Source: Bacillus_BU sp051233475 (GTDB taxonomy: Bacteria; Bacillota; Bacilli; Bacillales; Cytobacillaceae). From it: 64,000 nucleotides of DNA. The translations under genes and the position numbers were made by a program. The notes beneath the pieces are model-generated. The model saw only the letters and a program-made list of their open reading frames with translations. It was not told the DNA's origin and did no database searches. Numbering within the stretch: the stretch's first letter is position 1; every line of letters begins with the position of its first letter. Positions 57,367 to 64,000 of this stretch are shown here, in pieces. The stretch covers positions 1 to 64,000 of the forward strand of contig NZ_JBKFGH010000008.1 in the NCBI RefSeq assembly GCF_051233475.1. The letters run 5' to 3'.

Positions 57367-57657
57367 GGCTGTGTCAAAGAACAATGTTGATTGGAGCGGA
57401 AGGTGCGAGACTCCTGCGGGAGAAGGTGTCACGGGAGATCCCACAGGCGCTTTGCGCCGAGGAGAACGAAAAGCGGAAGCGGCTTGCCCAGGGGCGACAG
57501 GCATAAGACGAGCCGGCATGAAGGTCGTTCTTTGACCTTCGTGACGGATTGGCTTATGACCCCGAGCCCCTAGCCGCTGCAGCTAGACAGGCTCCCGGAC
57601 TCCCCCGCGGAAAGCGAGCACCTGGAGCGGAAATCAAAAGCCAAATATAACACAGCC
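57367..57657. repeat. MITE-like element, copy G (291 bp, long form) with perfect 8-bp duplication
   Basis: Ends GGCTGTGTCAAA and TATAACACAGCC lie between copies of TTGTATTT (57359-57366, 57658-57665). It carries a 126-bp internal segment (57465-57590) absent from the short copies, nearly identical to that of copy F and able to fold into one long interrupted hairpin. The short ORFs here are not genes. Confidence 0.9.
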
Positions 57658-57674
57658 TTGTATTTAAAGGTCGA

Positions 57675-58865
57675 TTACCCTAAGACTTTTTTAATCCGTT
57701 CTATTGCCCAATCTAATTCTTCCCTAGTAATAATAAGCGGAGGTGCAAAGCGAATGACTGTATCATGGGTTTCTTTACAAAGCAAGCCTTCATCCTTCAA
57801 ACGCTCGCAAAAGGAGCGGGCAGGTGCATTTAGTTCAACACCAATAAACAAACCTCTCCCTCTAACTTCCTTTATCATAGGGTTTTCGATTTCTCTTAAT
57901 TTTCCAAGGAAATATTCTCCCATTTGAAGCGAACGCTCCACTAAATTTTCTTCAATCGTAACGTCCAATGCGGCGATTGAAACAGCGCAAGCCATTGGAT
58001 TCCCGCCAAACGTTGAACCATGGGAACCAGGATTAAAGACACCAAGTATGTCTTTATCTGCCACAACACATGAAATCGGGAATGCGCCTCCCCCTAACGC
58101 TTTTCCTAGAATATACATATCAGGGTTCACATTCTCCCATTCACAGGCAAACATTTTTCCAGTCCTGCCTAAACCAACCTGAATCTCATCAGCAATAAAC
58201 AAAACATTGTTAGCTTTACACAACTCGAAGGCTGCTTTCAAAAAACCCTTCGGCGGCATCTTGATTCCTGCTTCTCCTTGAATCGGCTCAATTAAAAATG
58301 CCGCAGTATTCGGAGTAATGGCATCACGCAGCTTTTCAATATCACCATATTGGATCAGCTTAAAGCCGGGAAGCATAGGTCCGAAACCACGCTTATATTC
58401 AGGTTCCGAGGATAACGAAACAGCAGTCATCGTCCGTCCATGGAAATTACCCATGCAAGCAATGATTTCAGCCTGGTTATCAGCTACCCCTTTGACATCA
58501 TAAGCCCAACGACGTGCTGCTTTAACTGCCGTTTCAACAGCTTCTGCCCCGGTGTTCATTGGAAGAGCCATCTCTTTCTTGGTCAACTGAGTTATTTTTT
58601 CATACCAAGGTCCGAGCTGATCATTATGAAAAGCACGTGAGGTTAACGTAACACGATCAGCCTGATCCTTTAAAGCTTGAATGACTTTGGGGTGTCGGTG
58701 TCCTTGATTAACTGCTGAGTAAGCACTCAACATATCCATATATTTGTTTCCCTCAGGATCCTCAACCCAAACCCCTTCAGCTTTAGATATTACGATTGGC
58801 AGAGGATGATAATTATGAGCACCATATTTTTCAGTGAGGTCGATTAACTTTTGTGATTCAGCCAT
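57675..58865 (-). CDS. rocD: Ornithine aminotransferase
   Basis: 396 residues, converting ornithine and 2-oxoglutarate to glutamate semialdehyde and glutamate. PLP motifs are GAEAVETAVKAARRWAY (about 102-118), IACMGNFHGRTMTAVSLSSEP, LFIADEIQVGLGRTGK (about 222-237) and the Schiff-base Lys in ILGKALGGGAFPIS. It belongs to arginine catabolism. Monocistronic here; not at this place in the B. subtilis yug region, as far as I recall. A MITE ends 17 nt beyond its stop codon. Confidence 0.95.
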   Translation of the reverse strand: MAESQKLIDLTEKYGAHNYHPLPIVISKAEGVWVEDPEGNKYMDMLSAYSAVNQGHRHPKVIQALKDQADRVTLTSRAFHNDQLGPWYEKITQLTKKEMALPMNTGAEAVETAVKAARRWAYDVKGVADNQAEIIACMGNFHGRTMTAVSLSSEPEYKRGFGPMLPGFKLIQYGDIEKLRDAITPNTAAFLIEPIQGEAGIKMPPKGFLKAAFELCKANNVLFIADEIQVGLGRTGKMFACEWENVNPDMYILGKALGGGAFPISCVVADKDILGVFNPGSHGSTFGGNPMACAVSIAALDVTIEENLVERSLQMGEYFLGKLREIENPMIKEVRGRGLFIGVELNAPARSFCERLKDEGLLCKETHDTVIRFAPPLIITREELDWAIERIKKVLG

Positions 58866-58975
58866 ACCTTTCCCTCCTTTTACAGTTGAGACCGATTTGA
58901 TTTTATTTTACCTTTCCCGCTTTTTTCTTTAAAGTTTAATCCAACCGCGACACAAATAATTCTTTTTCAATTATA

Positions 58976-59041
58976 AAAGAGCCAACCCTCTTTCTAAGTT
59001 ATTGATGCTTTCTTTAACTTAGAAGAAAATTGACTCTTATC
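58976..59041 (-). terminator. Terminator of the S1-domain gene yugI
   Basis: On the minus strand AGAGTCAA...TTGGCTCT forms an outer stem around an inner 10-bp stem TTCTAAGTTA/TAACTTAGAA; TTTTATAA follows. It lies after the yugI stop. Confidence 0.7.
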
Positions 59042-59053
59042 CGTTCTCATTAT

Positions 59054-59467
59054 TTATTTCTTAATTAAATCTTCGCGTTGTGACTGATCGATCCATTCTT
59101 GAAGCTTCTCTTTAAGAGTGTTAAAACCTTGTGTTAGTTCACCCTCACTCGGAAACGGAATAACTTGAACAGGACGCTTTTTTTGTTTTTTCGGTTTTCC
59201 AGCCTCTTCTTGAGGCTCCGGGGCATCTGTGGTTGCCCGAAGAGACAAACCGATTTTTCCAGATTCCTTGTCAATTGAAAGAACCTTAACGTTAACCTGG
59301 TCACCTACTTTAATATGATCATTAATATTTTTTACATATCCGTGCGTTACCTCAGAAATATGGACGAGTCCTTGAGTATTTTCGTCTAGGGCTACAAAAG
59401 CACCGTAAGGCTGAATTCCAGTTACCTTTCCCGAAATGATGCTGCCTACTTGAATAGTTTCTGACAT
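59054..59467 (-). CDS. yugI: S1 RNA-binding domain protein, general stress protein 13 type
   Basis: 137 residues. One S1 domain (about 4-75) with GSIISGKVTGIQPYGAFVALDENTQGLVHISEVTHGYVKNINDHIKVGDQVNVKVLSID. A basic linker (KPKKQKKRP) and a short helical tail follow. B. subtilis YugI (GSP13) has the same size and neighbours. It probably binds RNA or ribosomes under stress. ATG 59467 has AGGAGTG upstream. Confidence 0.92.
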   Translation of the reverse strand: MSETIQVGSIISGKVTGIQPYGAFVALDENTQGLVHISEVTHGYVKNINDHIKVGDQVNVKVLSIDKESGKIGLSLRATTDAPEPQEEAGKPKKQKKRPVQVIPFPSEGELTQGFNTLKEKLQEWIDQSQREDLIKK

Positions 59468-59686
59468 AGAAACACTCCTAAATATATTTATTATTTATCC
59501 CAATTATACGCAATATAAAATTATAGCATAGTAGTAATAAGGAATCAAAAAGACTAGATTTGGCTTTTGGAAAATATTGCTTTGATTTTTTTAAATAGTT
59601 AAAATATTTAACCAAATGTTCACGCTTGCGGACACTGTTACCATGTTACAATGAAACAAATGATGTACCAAAGAGGTGACATTGTT

Positions 59687-60064
59687 ATGGGAACCATTGG
59701 ACAGAACATTAAACTTTGCAGAGAGCGACAAAATATGTCTCAGCAGGAATTGGCTCGAAGAATTCGTGTGGGTACAAGAACTGTTGAAAAATTTGAAACA
59801 GACCTACAAAAACCTGATACACAAACCATTTTAAACATCTCGACCGTTCTGGATACTCCTGCTTCAGAATTACTTGAACAAGAATACCAGTCACATTATT
59901 CAACTTTTGATCGTGAAACCGAAAATTTATTGAATGAAATTGGTACAAAAAAAGCGAAATTATTTTTAACCAGAATTAAAGATTTGAATGAGAAAGATCT
60001 ACTGTCCGTTATCGCTATGTTAGATAAATTGAATCATAATAACGAAAATAGTCATTTAATGTGA
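59687..60064 (+). CDS. XRE-family helix-turn-helix regulator
   Basis: 125 residues from ATG 59687, where AAAGAGGTGA is well placed; the 12 upstream codons are unlikely. HTH_3 domain (about 3-58): IGQNIKLCRERQNMSQQELARRIRVGTRTVEKFETDLQKPDTQTILNISTVLD. The C-terminal half is helical and unmatched. It is divergent from yugI and convergent with the alaR-alaT operon. Regulated targets are not known. Confidence 0.88.
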   Translation: MGTIGQNIKLCRERQNMSQQELARRIRVGTRTVEKFETDLQKPDTQTILNISTVLDTPASELLEQEYQSHYSTFDRETENLLNEIGTKKAKLFLTRIKDLNEKDLLSVIAMLDKLNHNNENSHLM

Positions 60065-60088
60065 AAATCGTGAATAAAAAAGAGGAAA

Positions 60089-60173
60089 ACTGGAAATCCT
60101 TGTTTTATAAGGCTTTCTAGTATTCCCCCCCTTTTTTTAATGGACATATTCAGCAGAGTATGTCCATTTTTTT
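60089..60173 (+). terminator. Two tandem terminators after the XRE gene
   Basis: First hairpin: ACTGGAAATCCTT with AAGGCTTTCTAGT (about 60090-60121, two G-U pairs), followed by C-run and T-run. Second hairpin: TGGACATA with TATGTCCA (60141-60148 and 60159-60166) and eight T. Together they separate the XRE gene from the convergent alaT. Confidence 0.75.
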
Positions 60174-60205
60174 TGAAAAAAATTAATCCTGTGAATGTTA
60201 GGACA

Positions 60206-61387
60206 TCATTCAGCTGTTTTTTCTATTTTTGAAAGGAACCGTTTGATTCTCACCACAGCTTCTTGAAGCTGCTCCATTGATGTAGCATAAGAACACCGGA
60301 TATGTCCTTCGCCGCTTTCACCAAATACATTGCCCGGAACAACTGCTACTTTTTCTTCAAGAAGAAGTCTTTCCGCAAATTCCTCAGAGGTCAGCCCAGT
60401 ACTTTCAATCGATGGAAATGCATAAAAAGCACCTCCTGGCATGTGGCAGGTTAAGCCCATCTCGTTAAATGACTGGACGATATAATTGCGGCGACGACGA
60501 TAGCTTTTTCTCATGTCAGCTACATCGGACTCGCCAGATTTCAAAGCTTCAATTGCTGCATATTGAGCCATTGTAGGAGCACACATCATCGCATATTGAT
60601 GAATCTTTAAGATTGCTTGAGCAATTTCTTCTGGTGCACAAACAAATCCCAGTCTCCATCCCGTCATGGCAAAGCCTTTTGAAAAACCGGAAATGAGAAT
60701 CGTCCGCTCCCACATATTTTGGATAGCCGCAACGCTCGTATATTGCTCGTCATAAACAAGCTCAGCATAAATTTCATCTGTAATGACCAGTAAATCATGC
60801 TTTTCAGCGAAGCGAGCAATTTCCAATAAATCTTCCCGACTTAACATCGTTCCAGTCGGATTGTTTGGTGAACAGATAAATAAGGCCTTCGTTTTATAAG
60901 AAACAACACTCTCAAGCTGAGAGGCTTGAATTTTAAAATCATTTTCCTTTAATGCCTGGACCTGAATGGCTTTTCCACCTGCCAGTTCAACAAGAGGCAC
61001 ATAGGAAACGAAGCATGGTTCCACAACGATCACTTCGTCACCAGGATCCAAAATAGCTCGTAACGAAATATCGATCGCTTGGCTAGCTCCAACGGTTACA
61101 ATGATTTCTGATTTAGGATTATACCGAACTTGAAAGTGATTAGCCATATACTTTGAAATAAGCTGTCTAAGTTCAAGTAATCCAGCATTGGCCGTATAGG
61201 AGGTGTAGCCTTGCTCAAGTGAGAGAATGGCAGCTTCCCTTACAGACCATGATGTAACAAAGTCAGGCTCCCCAACCCCAAGGGATACGACACCCTCAAT
61301 CCCCGCGGCTAAATCAAAAAAGCGGCGGATACCGGAGGGTTTCATATTTTCAACAGATTTTGCAAGATAAGTATTGGTCTTTTTCAT
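60206..61387 (-). CDS. alaT: Alanine transaminase (class I PLP aminotransferase)
   Basis: 393 residues. Class I signatures are VVSLGVGEPDFVT (about 33-45), TVGASQAIDISLRAILDPGDEV, SPNNPTGTMLS (about 169-179), LLVITDEIYAELVYD and the Lys in ISGFSKGFAMTGWRLG. It overlaps alaR by one base (TAATG), as in the B. subtilis alaR-alaT (yugG-yugH) operon, whose product makes alanine from pyruvate. AlaR is the probable activator. Confidence 0.93.
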   Translation of the reverse strand: MKKTNTYLAKSVENMKPSGIRRFFDLAAGIEGVVSLGVGEPDFVTSWSVREAAILSLEQGYTSYTANAGLLELRQLISKYMANHFQVRYNPKSEIIVTVGASQAIDISLRAILDPGDEVIVVEPCFVSYVPLVELAGGKAIQVQALKENDFKIQASQLESVVSYKTKALFICSPNNPTGTMLSREDLLEIARFAEKHDLLVITDEIYAELVYDEQYTSVAAIQNMWERTILISGFSKGFAMTGWRLGFVCAPEEIAQAILKIHQYAMMCAPTMAQYAAIEALKSGESDVADMRKSYRRRRNYIVQSFNEMGLTCHMPGGAFYAFPSIESTGLTSEEFAERLLLEEKVAVVPGNVFGESGEGHIRCSYATSMEQLQEAVVRIKRFLSKIEKTAE

Positions 61388-61887
61388 TACGGTGACACCA
61401 CAATCCGTTTATCATCATCGGTTTGCTCAAAAATGGTTCCGTCATGCTTATACTTTTTCAAGATAAAATGCGTCGTTGTGGATAAAACTGAATCTAATGT
61501 AGATAATTTTTGAGAAACAAACCGGGCAACTTCATTCATTGACTTCCCTTCAATAATGACCGATAAATCATATGCACCAGACATTAAGTACAGAGATTTA
61601 ACTTCCTTAAAGCGGTAGATTCTCTCGGCAATTTCATCAAAGCCTACACCGCGCTTCGGTGTTACCTTAACATCGATCATCGCCGTTACACCTTCATGAT
61701 CGTCCACCTTAGACCAATCAACGATCGATGTGTGACGAACAAGAATTTTTAAGTCTTGAAGCTTGTGCATCATTTGTTCAGCTTCTTCTATCTCTACTCC
61801 GACCATTTTTGAAAGATCCTGAGTGGAAATACGGGCATCCTTTTCCAGAATTTCAAGCACCTCGAGCTCTTTTTCAGAAAGCTGCAT
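61387..61887 (-). CDS. alaR: Lrp/AsnC-family regulator of alaT
   Basis: 166 residues. N-terminal winged HTH (about 4-55, KELEVLEILEKDARISTQDLSKMVGVEIEEAEQMMHKLQDL) and C-terminal RAM/AsnC domain (about 70-145, VKTP-like VKVTPKRGVGFDEIAERIYRFKEVKSLYLMSGAYDLSVIIEG). It is the first gene of a two-gene operon with alaT, which it most likely activates according to alanine. GGAGGGAG precedes ATG 61887. Confidence 0.93.
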   Translation of the reverse strand: MQLSEKELEVLEILEKDARISTQDLSKMVGVEIEEAEQMMHKLQDLKILVRHTSIVDWSKVDDHEGVTAMIDVKVTPKRGVGFDEIAERIYRFKEVKSLYLMSGAYDLSVIIEGKSMNEVARFVSQKLSTLDSVLSTTTHFILKKYKHDGTIFEQTDDDKRIVVSP

Positions 61888-62097
61888 GAAACTCCCTCCT
61901 TAAATTAAAATGAAATCGATTTGATGTCTTTAGATTTGTAAGTTCATTTTTTAATTTTACCAAAATTACACGCAAGATGTGTGAATAAAATATCTGTTGG
62001 TAAAAATAAAATGAATTTCCCATAGTTCCTTTTCGATATTTTCTATAAGTTATCTTATTATTAACCTATGCAGGAAAAAAATAGAGGTGGTGTTCAA

Positions 62098-63267
62098 GTG
62101 ACAGCTGCAGAATTTCACAAATTATTTGACAGGAAAAATACAGCATCTGTGAAATGGGAAGCGACGGAAAAAATCTTTGGTGAAAAGGATCTGCTGCCGA
62201 TGTGGGTAGCCGATATGGATTTTAAACCTCCAGTAGAAGTTACCGATGCAATTAAAAATCGAGTCGACCATGGAATTTACGGCTATACCTTTATTCCTCC
62301 GTCGACAGACGAAGCCGTTCAATTATGGATGGACAAACGCCATAACTGGAAAATCGATCGATCCTGGATTCAATATTCCCACGGAGTTGTTCCGGCGATC
62401 AGCATCGTCATCCAAGCTTTAACTGAGCCTGGAGATAAAGTTATGCTTCAATCGCCAGTATACAGTCCTTTCTTTGACATGATTGAAAAAAACGGAAGAA
62501 TCGTTGTCAATGCCCCTTTACAATTAGAAAATGAACACTATAGTATCAATTTTGATACCTTTGAAGAAAACTTAAAGCAAGGAGTAAAGCTTTTTTTACT
62601 GTGCAATCCCCACAACCCAGGTGGAAGAGTATGGAAGCAGGAAGAGTTACTGAAAATGGGCGAGCTTTGCTTAAAATATAACTGTTTGATTTTATCAGAT
62701 GAAATCCATTCAGATTTAGTTTTTAAACCTGGCGTTCATATTCCGATAGCGTCCTTGTCCAATGATCTTGAAAATCAAGTTATCACTTGTGTAGCCCCAA
62801 CGAAAACCTTTAATATTGCCGGGCTTCAGGCAAGTGCCTTAATAACTGCAAACGGAAAGCTAAGAGCAAAAATTAAAAAAATTCAGATTCAGCAAGGCGC
62901 ATTCTCGCTCAATATTTTTGGGATCGTCGCAATGGAGGCAGCTTACCGTTACGGTGACAAATGGCTGAGCGAACTGTTAGACTACCTATCCAACAATATT
63001 AGGATTGCGAAACAATTTATTGAAGAAAACATTCCCAATATAACTCTTATAGAGCCAGAAGGGACTTACTTGCTGTGGCTCGATTGTAGGAAGTTAGGCC
63101 TTTCTGATCAGGAATTAAAAGAGAGATTGCTTCAAAAAGGAAAAATTGCGCTTGAACCTGGAACAAAATATGGCCCGGGCGGAGAAGGCTTTGTTCGAAT
63201 GAACATTGCCTGTCCCGAAGAAACAATGCGAGAAGGCTTAATGCGCTTGAAATTAGCGGTACAATAG
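62098..63267 (+). CDS. patB: PatB-type cystathionine beta-lyase / aminotransferase
   Basis: 389 residues from GTG 62098, 7 nt after GAGGTGG, close to the B. subtilis length of 387. Signatures are ALPMWVADMDF-like LLPMWVADMDFKPPVEV, VQSPVYSPFFDMIEKNGR, LCNPHNPGGRVWKQEEL, LILSDEIHSDLVF, PTKTFNIAGLQAS (Schiff-base Lys) and EPGTKYGPGGEGFVRMN. It cleaves C-S bonds of cystathionine or cysteine. A MITE starts at its stop codon. Confidence 0.93.
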   Translation: MTAAEFHKLFDRKNTASVKWEATEKIFGEKDLLPMWVADMDFKPPVEVTDAIKNRVDHGIYGYTFIPPSTDEAVQLWMDKRHNWKIDRSWIQYSHGVVPAISIVIQALTEPGDKVMLQSPVYSPFFDMIEKNGRIVVNAPLQLENEHYSINFDTFEENLKQGVKLFLLCNPHNPGGRVWKQEELLKMGELCLKYNCLILSDEIHSDLVFKPGVHIPIASLSNDLENQVITCVAPTKTFNIAGLQASALITANGKLRAKIKKIQIQQGAFSLNIFGIVAMEAAYRYGDKWLSELLDYLSNNIRIAKQFIEENIPNITLIEPEGTYLLWLDCRKLGLSDQELKERLLQKGKIALEPGTKYGPGGEGFVRMNIACPEETMREGLMRLKLAVQ

Positions 63268-63449
63268 GCTGAGTTAAATTTTGTTATTGTTTTTAAACAA
63301 GATGTTGATTGGAGCGGAAGGCGCGAGACTCCTGCGGGAGAAGCGAATCACGGGAGACCCCGGAGACGCGAAAGCGTCGAGGAGGCTCCCGGATCGCCCG
63401 CGGAAAGGGAGCGCCTGGAGCGGAAATCAACATCTAATTTGTCAGAGCC
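63267..63449. repeat. MITE-like element, copy H (183 bp, divergent, no duplication)
   Basis: Ends GGCTGAGTTAAA and TTTGTCAGAGCC are decayed forms of the family repeats, and the centre (CGGAGACGCGAAAGCGTCG) is the most divergent copy. Flanks GTACAATA and AAAAATAA do not match, so it looks old or rearranged. Its first base is the last base of the patB stop. Confidence 0.8.
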
Positions 63450-63450
63450 A

Positions 63451-63488
63451 AAAATAATCCAGCCCTTCCTTTGGACTGGATTATTTTT
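63451..63488 (-). terminator. Terminator of the SOD gene (also usable for patB)
   Basis: AATAATCCAG and CTGGATTATT form a 10-bp stem (about 63453-63462 and 63476-63485) with A-run and T-run on the two sides. It overlaps the stop codon of the minus gene. Confidence 0.75.
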
Positions 63489-63999
63489 ATTCCTTTGAAA
63501 TTTTCCCGCAAGCAATTCTCTCGCCTGAATCACCTTCCGGCTGAGTCATACCATCATCTTTATCTTCATGAATAACGATTGAAGTTCCATCTTTTGTAAA
63601 CAGCGAATTTTTCCCTTGTTGAAGAGTAACCTGACTAGCAATGAATTCAGCCTTCACATTGCCGTTATATTTAACGATCAAGTTAGGTAAATCCCCTGCA
63701 TGGGCTCCTTTTGGATGGAGCAGCCCATGTTCTTTTTCTTCCGGATTAAAGTGATCTCCTGCTGTTTTAAAGTCCGGTGCCTTACACTCACCTTTATTAT
63801 GAATATGGATCGCATGTTCCCCAGGCGTTAAACCTTTCAAATTTATTGTCATCTTTACCCCACGTGCTTGCTCCTGAAGTTTAATCGTACCAATTGACTT
63901 GCCATCACTGCTCTTCATTTCTACATCAAGTTTAGTGGGATTTTCATCGGCACATGCGGATAGGAACAGCACCGAAATAAGCAAAAAAAGCTTCCTCAT
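63487..63999 (-). CDS. Cu,Zn superoxide dismutase-like lipoprotein (SodC/YojM)
   Basis: 170 residues. Lipobox LFLSAC puts the mature N terminus at Cys16, so it is anchored outside the cell membrane. All classic ligands seem present: HIH, then GDHFNP, HGLLHPKGAHAGDLPN (His/His/Asp) and SIVIHEDKDDG, plus the Cys pair (GECKAP and IACG) and the Arg in SGERIACG. B. subtilis YojM is, as I recall, lacking one copper His, so this copy looks more competent as an SOD. The ATG is at the window's right edge, so the gene is complete but its promoter is not visible. Confidence 0.9.
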   Translation of the reverse strand: MRKLFLLISVLFLSACADENPTKLDVEMKSSDGKSIGTIKLQEQARGVKMTINLKGLTPGEHAIHIHNKGECKAPDFKTAGDHFNPEEKEHGLLHPKGAHAGDLPNLIVKYNGNVKAEFIASQVTLQQGKNSLFTKDGTSIVIHEDKDDGMTQPEGDSGERIACGKISKE

Positions 64000-64000
64000 T

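Noticed and set aside
63259..63457. Target duplication for MITE copy H
   Set aside because: The flanking 8-mers GTACAATA and AAAAATAA do not match, so no duplication is claimed for this copy.

Overview
The window looks like the chromosome of a low-to-medium GC Bacillaceae species (Bacillus sensu lato, possibly Neobacillus or a relative). The evidence is AGGAGG-type ribosome binding sites, a Bacillus-type rrn boxA leader, a TPP-riboswitch thiM-thiD-thiE operon, PRD/PTS regulation with a cre site, and a right arm (yugO, yugN, pgi, yugJ, yugI, alaT, alaR) that follows the gene content of the B. subtilis yug region. Most genes and the rRNA operon lie on the minus strand, which suggests a replication fork moving leftwards. 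Species assignment is inference.

Layout. 1-240: 5' end of a 16S rRNA gene (minus) with boxA and promoter. 240-580: a patch with two perfect DnaA boxes. 580-2750: small membrane protein, EamA exporter, MgtC-like protein, tRNA-Ala(GGC). 2.9-17.2 kb: a large accessory catabolic or respiratory locus on the minus strand. It has two paralogous MFS carriers, a FadK-like acyl-CoA synthetase, EtfA/EtfB (FixB/FixA), an acyl-CoA dehydrogenase, FixX and FixC, and a CaiB-family CoA-transferase. A divergent LysR regulator follows, then a second acyl-CoA dehydrogenase paired with an odd desulfoferrodoxin-like protein. This combines parts of the E. coli cai/fix and ydi/fadK loci. An FNR/CRP-type palindrome sits in its control region. 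I read it as activation of an imported organic acid to its CoA thioester, followed by oxidation or reduction coupled to a FixABCX-type electron pathway. The substrate is unknown.

17.6-38 kb is mixed: an unknown two-domain protein, an amidohydrolase, a TipA-like MerR regulator with a textbook 19-bp-spacer promoter, a TetR/NapH-like operon with a 35-bp palindromic operator, a TauE exporter with a possible structured leader, a BASS transporter, Dps, a glutaredoxin-thioredoxin reductase fusion with PerR-like boxes, a LysM/SleB-like hydrolase, a class A PBP, an O-antigen-ligase-like protein and the thiamine operon.

39-50.5 kb is a complete Gat-type PTS pentitol/hexitol operon: PRD regulator, EIIA, two EIIB, EIIC, two polyol dehydrogenases, RpiB, Rpe-like epimerase, a degenerate phosphofructokinase-like protein, transketolase and a stand-alone HPr. 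It resembles what I recall of the Listeria D-arabitol locus. 50.7-52.5 kb is glnK-amt under a consensus promoter with a GlnR/TnrA-type box. 53-64 kb is the yug-like block plus rocD, patB and a Cu,Zn-SOD lipoprotein.

Scattered through the right three quarters are eight copies of a ~184-bp MITE-like element with 12-bp terminal repeats (GGCTGTGTTAAA). Four copies have perfect 8-bp target duplications and two more have near-perfect ones. Two copies carry the same extra ~126-bp hairpin segment. One copy sits inside the thi leader and one deleted copy lies between thiD and thiE. A second family of short GGGGGACTGTCCCCC hairpins is also present.
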